Source: an uncultured Eubacteriales bacterium
GTDB taxonomy: Bacteria > Bacillota > Clostridia > Monoglobales > Monoglobaceae
NCBI GenBank assembly: GCA_905201285.1
Contig: CAJKNM010000021.1
Location: 1-23,153 of the forward strand
Reading direction: 5' to 3'
DNA: 23,153 nt
In this document: piece by piece, positions 14,561 to 23,153 of the stretch
Layout: every line of letters begins with the position of its first letter
Position numbering within the stretch: the first letter of the stretch is position 1
The notes under the pieces: generated by a model
Database searches by the model: none
Told to the model about the DNA's origin: nothing
The model's input: the letters and a program-made list of their open reading frames with translations, nothing else
Translations under genes and position numbers: made by a program

Positions 14561-15811
14561 ATGATAAACAAACCGAGAGGAACCGAGGATATTTTACCCG
14601 AGGATAGTCCGCTTTGGCGGAAAATCGAACGGACGGCACACGAAGTCTGTGAAAACTTCGGCTTCAAAGAAATCAGAACGCCGGTGTTTGAGGATACAAA
14701 TCTCTTTCAGCGCGGAGTAGGTGATACAACCGATGTTGTTCAGAAGGAAATGTATACATTCGAGGATAAGGGCGGACGAAGCATAACCCTTCGTCCCGAG
14801 GGAACCGCATCTGTTGCCAGAAGCTTCATTGAACATTCGTTGTACGCGGGTCCGCAGCCGACCAAACTGTATTACATTATCTCGTGCTATAGATACGAAA
14901 AACCCCAGTCGGGACGCCTTCGTGAATTTCATCAATTCGGTATCGAATGTCTGGGAAGTTCTTCCCCCGCTACCGATGCGGAAATTATTACTCTTGCCCT
15001 GACATTCTTCAAGAGATTGGGAATTACCGATTTAAAATTGAATTTAAACAGCATCGGCTGTCCTGAATGCAAGAAAGAATATAACGAAAAACTGAGGGAA
15101 TATTTCAAGCAATACGAAAATGAGCTTTGTGACACCTGCAAGACAAGACTCGAAAGAAATCCGATGCGAATTATCGATTGTAAGTCAGAGGCATGCTCTA
15201 AAATTGCTGAAGGTGCACCGAAAATGATAGACTTCCTCTGTGACGAATGCAGAGAACACTTTGATAAAACGTGTAAGTATCTCGACTCTGTCGGCGTTGA
15301 GTATGTAATCGACCCGAACATAGTCCGTGGACTTGACTATTACACAAGAACGGTGTTTGAGATTACCTCCGACGCACTCGGAGCGCAGTCGACAGTATGC
15401 GGCGGCGGCCGTTATAACGGATTAATCGAAGAAATCGGCGGAAAGCCTACCGAAGGCATTGGATTTGCGCTCGGAATCGAACGTCTTGTAATGATTATGA
15501 AGGCACAGGGGCTCACCGGTGATGTTGCATCGGGAACAGATATATTTATTGGTTCAATCGGCGATAAGGCTGATATTGCCGCATCAGTGTTAGTCTATAA
15601 CCTGCGTTTAAACGGCATAAATGCCGAACGGGATCTTCTCGGCAGGAGTGTAAAAGCACAGATGAAATATGCCAACAAAATCGGTTCTCAATTCAGTATG
15701 GTTCTCGGCGAGGATGAGGTTGATTCTATGCAGGCTAATTTAAAGAATATGGAAACAGGTGAAACGGTTTCGGTTAAGCTTAATGCCGATGAAATCGCAA
15801 AACTTTTATGA
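14561..15811 (+). CDS. hisS: Histidyl-tRNA synthetase
   Basis: HisRS charges tRNA-His in the cytoplasm. This 416-residue class II enzyme has motif 2 as YRYEKPQSGRLREFHQFG. The histidine-binding signature GLDYYTRTVFEI lies at about 257-268, followed by GGRYNGLIEEIGG. Motif 3 reads GFALGIERL. The Cys-containing insertion (CPECKKEY, CDTC, CDEC) is common in bacterial HisRS. The C-terminal anticodon-binding domain follows. AAAGGAG precedes the ATG. Only 19 bases separate it from ysxC, so no T-box leader can be present here, unlike the usual hisS-aspS operons of Bacillus. It is not HisZ, because both the catalytic signature and the C-terminal domain are present. Confidence 0.97.
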   Translation: MINKPRGTEDILPEDSPLWRKIERTAHEVCENFGFKEIRTPVFEDTNLFQRGVGDTTDVVQKEMYTFEDKGGRSITLRPEGTASVARSFIEHSLYAGPQPTKLYYIISCYRYEKPQSGRLREFHQFGIECLGSSSPATDAEIITLALTFFKRLGITDLKLNLNSIGCPECKKEYNEKLREYFKQYENELCDTCKTRLERNPMRIIDCKSEACSKIAEGAPKMIDFLCDECREHFDKTCKYLDSVGVEYVIDPNIVRGLDYYTRTVFEITSDALGAQSTVCGGGRYNGLIEEIGGKPTEGIGFALGIERLVMIMKAQGLTGDVASGTDIFIGSIGDKADIAASVLVYNLRLNGINAERDLLGRSVKAQMKYANKIGSQFSMVLGEDEVDSMQANLKNMETGETVSVKLNADEIAKLL

Positions 15812-15832
15812 TAAATTCAAGGAGGAAATATA

Positions 15833-17629
15833 ATGCAATTTGAAACAATGAACGGTCTGAAACGTACCCATATGTGCGGTACGCTCAGCAAGGATAACAA
15901 CGGCGAAGAAGTAGTTCTTTGCGGCTGGGTTGCCCGTAACAGAAAACTCGGCGGTCTTGATTTTGTTACTCTTCGTGACAGAAGCGGAATAATTCAACTT
16001 TCGTTTAATGACGAGACTGACTCTGCTGTATTTGAAAAAGCAACAGCGCTTAAAAGCGAATATGTCATCGCCATACGCGGAACTGTTGCTCTGAGGACAG
16101 AGAAGAATATAAATCCCGATATGAAAACAGGTGAAATTGAGGTTTTAGTATCTGAACTTCGCGTTTTAAACGGTTCCGAAACACCGCCGTTTTATATCGA
16201 AGAAAACATCGACACAAACGATGCTCTGCGCCTTAAATACCGTTATCTTGACATCAGACGTCCGGATATGCAGAGAAATCTTATGCTTCGCCATAAGATA
16301 GTGAAGGTTGCCAGAGACTATTTTGATGACAACGGTTTTCTTGAAATAGAAACGCCTATTCTCACAAAAAGCACACCCGAGGGCGCAAGAGACTATCTCG
16401 TTCCGAGCCGTGTTCACCCCGGAAAGTTCTATGCCCTTCCACAGTCACCTCAGCAGTATAAACAGCTTCTTATGCTCGGCGGCTATGACAGATATTTTCA
16501 GGTTGCACGTTGTTTCAGAGATGAGGATTTGCGTGCTGACAGACAGCCTGAATTCACTCAGCTCGATATGGAGCTTTCCTTTATAGATATTGATACTATT
16601 ATAGAGATAAACGAGGGATTCTTAAAAAGAGTTTTCAAAGAAGTTTTAAATATTGACGTTAAAACGCCTTTTGTCCGCCTCCCCTATCGTGAAGCGATGG
16701 AGAGATTCGGCTCGGATAAACCCGACACGCGTTTCGGTATGGAATTTGTAAACATTTCGGACGAGGTTCGCGGCTGTGGGTTTAAGGTTTTCTCAGACGC
16801 AGTTGAAAACGGCGGAAGTGTTCGCTGTATTGTTGCCGAGGGCTTAGGTGAAAAGCTGACAAGAAAGACTCTTGATTCTCTCACAGAATATGTTAAAACC
16901 TATCGTGCAAAGGGAATGGCATGGATTGTTGTTGAAGACGGAAAGCTCCGTTCACAGATAACTAAATTCTTAGATGAAGATACCGTGTCTGCTATACTTA
17001 AAAAGACAGGCGCAAAGGTCGGCGACGGAATTCTTATCGTTGCTGATAAAGACAGCGTTGTCTATGACGCTCTCGGAAATCTCAGACTTGAGGTGGCGAG
17101 ACGCTTTGATTTAATTGATAAAAATAAGTTCAACTTCCTTTGGGTAACCGAATTTCCGCTTCTTGAATATTCAGAGGAAGAAAACAGATATGTAGCTATG
17201 CACCATCCGTTCACTCATCCTTTTGACGAGGATATAGATAAGCTTGAAACGGCTCCAGGTGAGGTTAGAGCAAAGGCTTATGACATCATATTGAACGGAA
17301 GCGAAATCGGCGGCGGAAGCCTTCGTATCTTTAACTCAGAATTACAGGAGAAGATGTTTGCCGCACTCGGTTTCACACACGAAGAAGCATGGGAACGCTT
17401 TGGCTATCTTATGGAAGCGTTTAAGTACGGAACCCCCCCTCACGGCGGACTTGCTTACGGACTTGACCGCTTAGCTATGATTATGGCAGGCTGCGATTCA
17501 ATAAGAGACGTTATCGCCTTTCCTAAGGTACAGAATGCGTCCGAGCTTATGATGCACTCACCCGATGTGGTCGACAAGCAACAGCTTGACGATTTAAGCA
17601 TCGCGATTACACGTCTTGAAGAGGAATAA
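15833..17629 (+). CDS. aspS: Aspartyl-tRNA synthetase
   Basis: AspRS attaches aspartate to tRNA-Asp. The 598-residue bacterial-type enzyme has the N-terminal OB anticodon-binding domain (VVLCGWVARNRKLGGLDF). Class II motif 2 reads FQVARCFRDEDLRADRQPEFTQ. A GAD insertion domain covers roughly residues 290-410. Motif 3 reads GLAYGLDRLAMIMAG, with a normal C-terminus. AAGGAGG precedes the ATG by 7 bases. The gene follows hisS by 21 bases, a pairing well known in Firmicutes. Whether it also charges tRNA-Asn cannot be judged here; that depends on GatCAB elsewhere in the genome. Confidence 0.97.
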   Translation: MQFETMNGLKRTHMCGTLSKDNNGEEVVLCGWVARNRKLGGLDFVTLRDRSGIIQLSFNDETDSAVFEKATALKSEYVIAIRGTVALRTEKNINPDMKTGEIEVLVSELRVLNGSETPPFYIEENIDTNDALRLKYRYLDIRRPDMQRNLMLRHKIVKVARDYFDDNGFLEIETPILTKSTPEGARDYLVPSRVHPGKFYALPQSPQQYKQLLMLGGYDRYFQVARCFRDEDLRADRQPEFTQLDMELSFIDIDTIIEINEGFLKRVFKEVLNIDVKTPFVRLPYREAMERFGSDKPDTRFGMEFVNISDEVRGCGFKVFSDAVENGGSVRCIVAEGLGEKLTRKTLDSLTEYVKTYRAKGMAWIVVEDGKLRSQITKFLDEDTVSAILKKTGAKVGDGILIVADKDSVVYDALGNLRLEVARRFDLIDKNKFNFLWVTEFPLLEYSEEENRYVAMHHPFTHPFDEDIDKLETAPGEVRAKAYDIILNGSEIGGGSLRIFNSELQEKMFAALGFTHEEAWERFGYLMEAFKYGTPPHGGLAYGLDRLAMIMAGCDSIRDVIAFPKVQNASELMMHSPDVVDKQQLDDLSIAITRLEEE

Positions 17630-17648
17630 AAGAAAGGAATAATTCAAA

Positions 17649-18875
17649 ATGGATAACGTATTTGATACATTAAAAGCAAGAGGTCTGATAGCACAGACAA
17701 CACACGAGGACGAAATCCGCAAGCTTCTCGGAGAGAAGAAGATAACCTTTTATATCGGCTTTGACCCAACGGCCGACAGCCTTCATATCGGTCATTTTAT
17801 GCAGCTTATTGTTATGAAACATATGCAAAACGCAGGCCATCGCCCGATTATTCTGTTGGGCGGCGGAACCACTATGGTCGGTGACCCAACGGGTAAAACC
17901 GATATGCGTCCTATGATTACTCAGGACATCATAAAGCACAACGCTGAAAACTTCAAAAAACAGATGTCAAAATTCATAGATTTCTCAGACGGGAAGGCTC
18001 TTATGGTCAACAATGCCGATTGGCTTCTCGACCTTAATTATGTTGACTTTCTTCGTGAGATAGGTGTACATTTTTCGGTTAACAGAATGCTGACCGCAGA
18101 GTGTTTTAAAACCAGAATGGAAAAAGGTCTCACCTTCCTCGAATTTAACTATATGCTGATGCAGGGCTATGATTTTTATAAGCTCAACAAAGATTATGAC
18201 TGCCTTATGGAATTCGGCGGTGATGACCAGTGGGCAAACATCCTCGGTGGTATTGAGCTTATCAGACGTAAGGAAGGCAAACAGGCATACGGAATGACAT
18301 TCACTCTTCTTACCACATCAGAGGGCAAAAAGATGGGCAAGACCGAAAAGGGTGCGCTTTGGCTTGACCCCGAAAAGGTTTCTCCTTATGACTTCTATCA
18401 ATATTGGAGAAATGTTGACGATAAGGATGTAATACGTCTTTTGAAGCTTGTTACATTTATTCCTCTTGAACAGATTGCTGAATACGAAAAGCTTGAAGGT
18501 CAGGAACTCAACAAGGTTAAATGCCTTCTTGCTTATGAGGTTACCAAGATGGTTCACGGCGAAGAGGCCGCTAAACAGGCAAACGATGCCGCTATGGCAA
18601 TATTCTCGGGCGGAAGCGACACCTCTAATATGCCGTCGGCTGAAATTTCCGCAAGCGACATCAAAGCAGGCATAAACGTTCTTGACCTTCTTATTACGCT
18701 TAAGCTTGTTCCCTCAAAGAGCGAAGCGCGAAGACTTGTTCAACAAAACGGTCTTGCTGTAAACGGAGAAAAGGTAAATGCCGTTGATACGATTATCAAT
18801 AACGATTATTTCAAAGACGGTGAAATGATTATCAAAAAGGGTAAAAAGACGTTTTTAAAGGTAACATTGTCTTAA
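17649..18875 (+). CDS. tyrS: Tyrosyl-tRNA synthetase
   Basis: TyrRS charges tRNA-Tyr. This 408-residue class I enzyme has HIGH at 46-49 (DSLHIGHF) and the KMSKS-equivalent KMGKT at 228-232. A C-terminal S4 RNA-binding domain begins near residue 340 (LLITLKLVPSKSEARRLV). The KMGKT form and the flanking GALWLDPEKVSPYDFYQYW recall the TyrZ-type group of Bacillus more than the classic TyrS, but that is from memory. GAAAGGAA precedes the ATG. It lies 19 bases behind aspS and ends the operon. A weak nested hairpin (TTTTGTG with CACAAAA) follows the stop, and a strong terminator follows at 19060-19085. No T-box leader is present. Confidence 0.96.
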   Translation: MDNVFDTLKARGLIAQTTHEDEIRKLLGEKKITFYIGFDPTADSLHIGHFMQLIVMKHMQNAGHRPIILLGGGTTMVGDPTGKTDMRPMITQDIIKHNAENFKKQMSKFIDFSDGKALMVNNADWLLDLNYVDFLREIGVHFSVNRMLTAECFKTRMEKGLTFLEFNYMLMQGYDFYKLNKDYDCLMEFGGDDQWANILGGIELIRRKEGKQAYGMTFTLLTTSEGKKMGKTEKGALWLDPEKVSPYDFYQYWRNVDDKDVIRLLKLVTFIPLEQIAEYEKLEGQELNKVKCLLAYEVTKMVHGEEAAKQANDAAMAIFSGGSDTSNMPSAEISASDIKAGINVLDLLITLKLVPSKSEARRLVQQNGLAVNGEKVNAVDTIINNDYFKDGEMIIKKGKKTFLKVTLS

Positions 18876-18954
18876 TTTGTCATTGCAAATTCACTTTTGT
18901 GCAACATACACAAAAACAATGCTGATATTTTTGCATTTTTAACAGTATTAAGTG

Positions 18955-18983
18955 TTGAAAAATTCACTAAAATAGTGTATTAT
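18955..18983 (+). promoter_or_regulatory. Sigma-A promoter for an intergenic small RNA
   Basis: TTGAAA (18955-18960) and TATTAT (18978-18983) are 17 bases apart. The spacer contains the palindrome CACTA-AAA-TAGTG (18965-18977), a possible operator. No gene in the same direction follows before the terminator. Confidence 0.6.
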
Positions 18984-18989
18984 ATATGT

Positions 18990-19085
18990 ATACCACAATT
19001 AACTAACACTCTTTTTTTCATTTCCCCCATACAAGATATATGTCTTGTATGGAACTCTTGCCCGAGATTTATCTCGGGCATTTTT
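18990..19085 (+). ncRNA. Candidate small regulatory RNA between tyrS and sbcC
   Basis: A predicted transcript of about 96 bases would start near 18990 and end at the terminator at 19060-19085. Its 5' part is unpaired and pyrimidine-rich, with a run of Ts, then CATTTCCCCC. A perfect 10-base stem, CCATACAAGA with TCTTGTATGG (19027-19052, loop TATATG), follows, then the GC-rich terminator stem. The only ATG-led frame is six codons without a ribosome binding site. An exposed C-rich stretch that could pair with ribosome binding sites is typical of regulatory RNAs in Gram-positive bacteria. I do not recognise a named family. The whole may instead be only the 3' region of the tyrS operon. Confidence 0.45.
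19060..19085 (+). terminator. Strong intrinsic terminator for the lon-tyrS operon and the candidate RNA
   Basis: GCCCGAGAT pairs perfectly with ATCTCGGGC, followed by ATTTTT. The stem is GC-rich and the T-run is on the plus strand. Confidence 0.85.
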
Positions 19086-19100
19086 ATATGGATTTATAAA

Positions 19101-19128
19101 TTAAGCCGACTTTTAAAAGTCGGCTTAA
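19101..19128 (-). terminator. Palindrome downstream of sbcC, probable terminator
   Basis: TTAAGCCGACTTTT is directly followed by its inverse, a perfect 28-base palindrome 13 bases beyond the sbcC stop. On the minus strand AATTTATAAA follows the stem, a poor T-run. It probably ends sbcDC transcription and may also act on the plus strand. Confidence 0.55.
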
Positions 19129-19141
19129 ACGCTATAAACAA

Positions 19142-21901
19142 TCACACAATAATACTTACATAACTTCCCCCTGTTTTTTTCTTTGATACAACAATCTGTT
19201 TGTCTATTTTCTCTTTTAGTTCGGAAATATGCGATATTATTCCAACAAGACGATTACCCTCCGTAAGACTGACCAAAGCTTTTATAGCTTGCTCAAGGGA
19301 TTCTTCATCAAGAGAGCCGAAGCCCTCATCCACAAACATTGTATCAAGCTTTATTCCTCCTGCTGAAGCACGTATTTCTTCAGACAGACCGAGGGCAAGC
19401 GACAGCGATGCCTTAAATGACTCGCCGCCCGAAAGAGTTTTTACACTTCTTTCGCTCCCGTTATAGTGGTCTATTACGTCAAGCTCAAGCCCGCTTTGAC
19501 TTCTGTTATTTTCCGCCGTGCTTCGGCGAATCAGCTCATACTGTCCGTTTGACATAATCAAAAACCGTCTGTTTGCTCTTAATATTATTCTGTCAAAATA
19601 CGTCATTTGAATATAAGTTTCAAGCATAACCTTCTCTTTTCCGCTTATATTTCCGTTTGCCGTATCAGAAAGAGCCTTAATCCAATTCCATTTCTGTTCA
19701 ATTCCGTTAATTAAATCAGATTTTTCATTGATACTTGAAAGAATCCTCGTGTTATTCTCTATTCTTGCAAAAATATTTCTGTTTGCTTCGGTTAATTTAC
19801 GCTTTAAATCAAGAAGTTCTTCCTTGCGAAGCTCGTCCTTTTCAGCATCAACCTCAACCTTATCAATAAGATTTGTTTTTGCGGTTTCTATTGCCTTTTT
19901 CAGGCCGGCAATATTCCTGTCGCAGCTATTATAATTCTCCGCTGCTTTTTCGATAGAGTCGGCAATTATTTTTTTTGATTTTTCAAGTTCGTTAATTTTT
20001 GATTCCGCTTCGTTCCTATCGTTAAACTTAAGTTTTTGGCTTATAGCTTTAATCTGTTTACTAACCGAATCTTGTTCAGCCGCCAGAACTGCCTTATCCT
20101 GCTTCATCTTCTCAATAAGTATGTTGTTTTCGTCAAGACTGTTCCGTAAATCCGGAATTGATTTTTCAAGTTCTTCTTTTCGATTGATTTTTTTGTTGAC
20201 TGATTTAAGTTTATCCCTGACTGCTTTATCTCTTTGTGAAAGTTCATTATCTTTTTCATCAAGCCGATGTGGAATCTCGTTAAAATCATCACAGCTTAAA
20301 ACTTCTTTTGAATATTTTATGATTTCGGCTTTAACGATGTCATAATTGCCTTTAATTTCGCCCGCTCTTACACTCGCATTAACGGCGGCATCCTCCGCTT
20401 TTTTCGCCGCAATTTTGCTTTTCTCAAGTTCATCCTTTGTTGGGGCGGAATCAGACTTTTCGGCGAGCCTTGGATGTATTGTCGAGCCGCAGACAGGGCA
20501 GGCATCACCTTCTTTGACGCTTTCCGCTATTATTCCTGCCTGTTCATCAAGATATGCCTTATATTTTTTGTTATAAAGAGTTGTACTTTCGAGCGATAAT
20601 TCTGATTTTTCTACGTAATCCTCCTGTGCTGACGTGTACTCCTTTTCAAGATCTTCAAGTTGAGAAAGCTGAATTTTTAATTTTGTGAAGTTATTTATGT
20701 CATAATCAATTTGCTTTAGTTCAGCTTCAAGCTGAGCCTTATTTTCGCCTGCGTTTTTAATTTTATCAAGCTCGTCAAGGCTTTCTGTCAGCTTGTTATT
20801 GAGTTCTTCTGTTGTTTTTGACTGTTTAACAATGGCCTCGCTGAGTCTTTCCGCTTTGACCTTCCTTTCGGACAGATCCTCGGTTATTCTTTCGAGTTCG
20901 TCATAATCCGAAAGCTCTGCCTTGATTTCAGCGACAGAATTCGTAATTTTTTCTAATTCGGGTTCCCTCTTTTTTTCGTTTTCAAGAGCTTGTTTCAGCT
21001 CGACAGCCTTGATTTCTTCATTTTTAAGTTTTTCGGTTGTATCCGAAATTATTTTTTCTGATTTTTCATATTCCTTTGCCTTTGCAAGCCTTTCGGTAAT
21101 AGCCAAAATTTCATTTTCAACTTTAGAAATTTCAGAATCTTTTTCGTTTTGTTTATCGTTTTGAATCAGCTTTTCGATAATTAAGGCAACATCGGCCGTT
21201 GTAAGCTCCCCATCCTTTGCCGCAGCAACGTCAGAAAACAAGGCATTATCCGACTCACACATTATTCCGTCTATGTACTGTTTAAGGCTCGCCGATAATG
21301 CCGAATACTCCCTTGACAGCCCTGCCGCAGCGCTCTTTAGCTTCTCTTGAAGGATAGCATAGCACTGAGTGTGAAAAAGTTTTTGAAATATCTTTTTTCT
21401 TTCTTCAGTAGAGGCAAGGAGAAGCCTTAAAAAGTCGCCTTGAGCAATCATCGCAATTTGCGAAAACTGATTCTTGTCAATGCCTATTATATTGATAACC
21501 TCTCGGTTTACATCTTTGAGTTTTGTTACAATTCTTCCATCGGGAAGGTGAAACTCGGCATCCGCCTTGTTGACGGTCATTCCCTCACCGCGTGTTTTCG
21601 GCCGTTCGTATTCCGGATTTCTCTTGATGTAGTATTCCTTATCATTATATTCAAACGTCAGCTCTACCTCTGTCGGAGTATCCGGCTTTGCATATTTAGA
21701 GCGAAGCATATTAGCGTCACGGTTGTTTCCGCTTGCTTCGCCGAATAAAGCAAATGTTATTGCATCAAAGATTGTGGTCTTTCCCGCTCCCGTATCTCCG
21801 CAAATAAGGTAAAGTCCGCCCCTTCCGAGCTTTTTCATATCGATTTCGGTTTTTTCGGCATACGGGCCGAATGCTGAAATAATAAGCTTTATCGGTCTCA
21901 T
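19142..21901 (-). CDS. sbcC: Exonuclease subunit SbcC (Rad50-like ATPase)
   Basis: SbcC is the ATPase and tether of the SbcCD nuclease, which opens hairpins and processes blocked DNA ends. The 919-residue protein has Walker A GDTGAGKTT at 35-43. Two long Glu/Lys-rich coiled-coil arms flank the zinc-hook CPVC at 468-471. The ABC signature LSGGES is at about 823-828, and Walker B MFVDEGFGSLDEE has Asp858 and Glu859. The ATG at 21901 is chosen: it follows GGAGG by 7 bases, overlaps the sbcD stop as ATGA and gives the usual MRPIKLIISAFGPY start. An ATG at 21916 would be inside the ribosome binding region. It is coupled to sbcD and converges on the tyrS side. Confidence 0.97.
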   Translation of the reverse strand: MRPIKLIISAFGPYAEKTEIDMKKLGRGGLYLICGDTGAGKTTIFDAITFALFGEASGNNRDANMLRSKYAKPDTPTEVELTFEYNDKEYYIKRNPEYERPKTRGEGMTVNKADAEFHLPDGRIVTKLKDVNREVINIIGIDKNQFSQIAMIAQGDFLRLLLASTEERKKIFQKLFHTQCYAILQEKLKSAAAGLSREYSALSASLKQYIDGIMCESDNALFSDVAAAKDGELTTADVALIIEKLIQNDKQNEKDSEISKVENEILAITERLAKAKEYEKSEKIISDTTEKLKNEEIKAVELKQALENEKKREPELEKITNSVAEIKAELSDYDELERITEDLSERKVKAERLSEAIVKQSKTTEELNNKLTESLDELDKIKNAGENKAQLEAELKQIDYDINNFTKLKIQLSQLEDLEKEYTSAQEDYVEKSELSLESTTLYNKKYKAYLDEQAGIIAESVKEGDACPVCGSTIHPRLAEKSDSAPTKDELEKSKIAAKKAEDAAVNASVRAGEIKGNYDIVKAEIIKYSKEVLSCDDFNEIPHRLDEKDNELSQRDKAVRDKLKSVNKKINRKEELEKSIPDLRNSLDENNILIEKMKQDKAVLAAEQDSVSKQIKAISQKLKFNDRNEAESKINELEKSKKIIADSIEKAAENYNSCDRNIAGLKKAIETAKTNLIDKVEVDAEKDELRKEELLDLKRKLTEANRNIFARIENNTRILSSINEKSDLINGIEQKWNWIKALSDTANGNISGKEKVMLETYIQMTYFDRIILRANRRFLIMSNGQYELIRRSTAENNRSQSGLELDVIDHYNGSERSVKTLSGGESFKASLSLALGLSEEIRASAGGIKLDTMFVDEGFGSLDEESLEQAIKALVSLTEGNRLVGIISHISELKEKIDKQIVVSKKKTGGSYVSIIV

Positions 21902-23037
21902 CCTTCCGCCTCCCATATATCTTCGATAAGTTCACGCATATACCCACGCTGTTCCTCGCTCATCGCGGCGTTGTTCTGAAGCTTATAAAATTCTTCAAAC
22001 AACTCAAGAGGTGACTTAAAATCCATCTTATCATCAAGAGTAATTATGCTGCTTTTTCTTGTGCGTGTGTTGTCATAGCTTATTCCGATAAGTCTTTTAT
22101 AAATAACGCCGAGTTTCCCCGATGCGTCGATAATATCATTCTCGTCTGTCAGGGTTATATGAACATAATCGGTCCGATAACTTGTGTCATCATAAAAGCT
22201 CTTCGATGTGAGTTCAAGGTATGTGCCTTTAAGTTCAGCTAAATTGTGAAGCGGTATAAGCGGAATTGTTTTAAGATTAAGCATTCCGTTATCGCTAAGT
22301 TCAAACGAGGTAACAGACTTATTATATCCCGCTTCGGAGACAGAGTATTTAAGCGGGGTTCCGCAATATCTGATTCGTTCTGATCCCATATTCTGAGGAT
22401 TATGTATATGCCCGAGGGCAACATAGTCAAACTTTTCAAACACTCTCGCGTCAACATTGTCCGTTCCGCCGACGGAAATATCCTCTGATTCAGAGCGGAC
22501 TGCACCGGTTACAAACTGATGCGTTACAAGCACATTCCGTTCATTTTTATTAATGGGCATATTTTTGATTGCGACATCAACCGCGTCGGTATATGACTGA
22601 ATCTCATCATCGGGGAAGAACCTTCTGACGTGAACCGGCTTGATAAACGGAAGCATATAGACGTTTACCGGGCCGAATTCGTCATATAGGGTATATGGCT
22701 TAACCTCGCCGTCATACACGTGTGAGATATGTATTCCGGAAGCATCGATAATACGTCCGGCAAATGACAAACGCTCGGCGGAGTCATGGTTTCCGCTAAT
22801 GATGAATGTTTCGGCGGGCAAAGCCGAAAGCTCATATAAAAACTCGTCAAAAAGCTCGACAGCTTCCTCGGAAGGAATTGACTTGTCGTATACATCACCG
22901 GCAATAATGATTCCGCCGGGATTTTCAGCCTTTATAATATCAAGAATTTGATTTAGAATATACCGCTGATCGTCAATTAGGGAATATTCACAGAGACGCT
23001 TACCTATATGCAAGTCTGACAAATGAATAAATTTCAT
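21898..23037 (-). CDS. sbcD: Exonuclease subunit SbcD (Mre11-like nuclease)
   Basis: SbcD is the manganese-dependent nuclease subunit of SbcCD. The 379-residue protein has the metallophosphoesterase motifs in order: HLSDLHIGKR, GDVYDKS, ISGNHDSAERL, VTHQFV and LGHIHNPQ. A C-terminal capping and SbcC-binding part follows. AAAGGA precedes the ATG at 23037 by about 11 bases. sbcC starts within its stop codon, so the two subunits are made together. No convincing leftward promoter is visible between 23038 and the window end. That stretch instead holds a rightward promoter. Confidence 0.96.
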   Translation of the reverse strand: MKFIHLSDLHIGKRLCEYSLIDDQRYILNQILDIIKAENPGGIIIAGDVYDKSIPSEEAVELFDEFLYELSALPAETFIISGNHDSAERLSFAGRIIDASGIHISHVYDGEVKPYTLYDEFGPVNVYMLPFIKPVHVRRFFPDDEIQSYTDAVDVAIKNMPINKNERNVLVTHQFVTGAVRSESEDISVGGTDNVDARVFEKFDYVALGHIHNPQNMGSERIRYCGTPLKYSVSEAGYNKSVTSFELSDNGMLNLKTIPLIPLHNLAELKGTYLELTSKSFYDDTSYRTDYVHITLTDENDIIDASGKLGVIYKRLIGISYDNTRTRKSSIITLDDKMDFKSPLELFEEFYKLQNNAAMSEEQRGYMRELIEDIWEAEG

Positions 23038-23085
23038 ATTTAGACATCCTTTGTACCTTATTCATTTTGTTAAGTTAAATGAAAG

Positions 23086-23114
23086 TTGAGACCTTGAACT
23101 CCTTATGGTATAAT
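23086..23114 (+). promoter_or_regulatory. Sigma-A promoter reading out of the window, with palindrome at its start site
   Basis: TTGAGA (23086-23091) and a perfect TATAAT (23109-23114) are 17 bases apart, with TGG before the -10 box. Directly after it, GTTTTA-CCAC-TAAAAC (23116-23131) forms an inverted repeat over the expected transcription start, a position where a repressor would block. The gene it drives lies beyond 23153. Confidence 0.65.
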
Positions 23115-23153
23115 AGTTTTACCACTAAAACCTATACCTCCCTGAAAATCAGA

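Noticed and set aside
18897..19163. Open frame of 88 codons between tyrS and sbcC
   Set aside because: It runs through the promoter, both hairpins and the terminator, has no ribosome binding site, and resembles nothing known.

Overview
This window comes from a spore-forming member of the Bacillota, most likely class Clostridia. The base composition is moderately AT-rich, and strong GGAGG-type ribosome binding sites precede most genes. A SpoIIM-family gene sits directly before a XerD-like recombinase, and lon sits directly before ysxC (engB); both are gene orders known from Bacillus and Clostridia. A rubrerythrin fits an anaerobe or microaerophile. No phage, plasmid, insertion sequence, CRISPR array, tRNA or rRNA gene is visible. 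This is mostly chromosomal housekeeping DNA. Genus and species cannot be decided from it.

Layout. Positions 1-8203 are read leftward. In transcription order the first group is an M42 peptidase cassette of three translationally coupled genes (8203 to 5321), then a small Cys/His-rich protein, then rubrerythrin. HPr (ptsH) follows with its own promoter and terminator. Last comes uvrC, an M20 amidohydrolase and a DUF6873-like protein cut by the window edge. Positions 8334-18875 are read rightward: spoIIM, xerD, purD, and a tightly packed lon-ysxC-hisS-aspS-tyrS operon. After a compact intergenic zone full of hairpins, sbcC and sbcD are read leftward from 23037. A promoter at the right edge points out of the window.

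How the genes work together. The lon operon couples protein quality control and ribosome assembly with three aminoacyl-tRNA synthetases. SbcCD and UvrC are DNA repair enzymes. XerD belongs to chromosome dimer resolution and SpoIIM to engulfment. The Cys-rich protein plus rubrerythrin looks like a redox or metal pair.

Most interesting points. (1) In the M42 cassette only the first protein keeps all metal ligands. The second has lost two ligands and the general base but keeps the other ligands, and the third has lost essentially the whole site. This suggests one enzyme with two retained pseudoenzyme partners. (2) A candidate intergenic small RNA (about 18990-19085) has its own near-consensus promoter, a single-stranded pyrimidine/CCCCC stretch, a hairpin and an intrinsic terminator. 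(3) The XerD homologue has Asn at the His of the HxxR motif. Several palindromes in promoters and gene junctions are listed separately.
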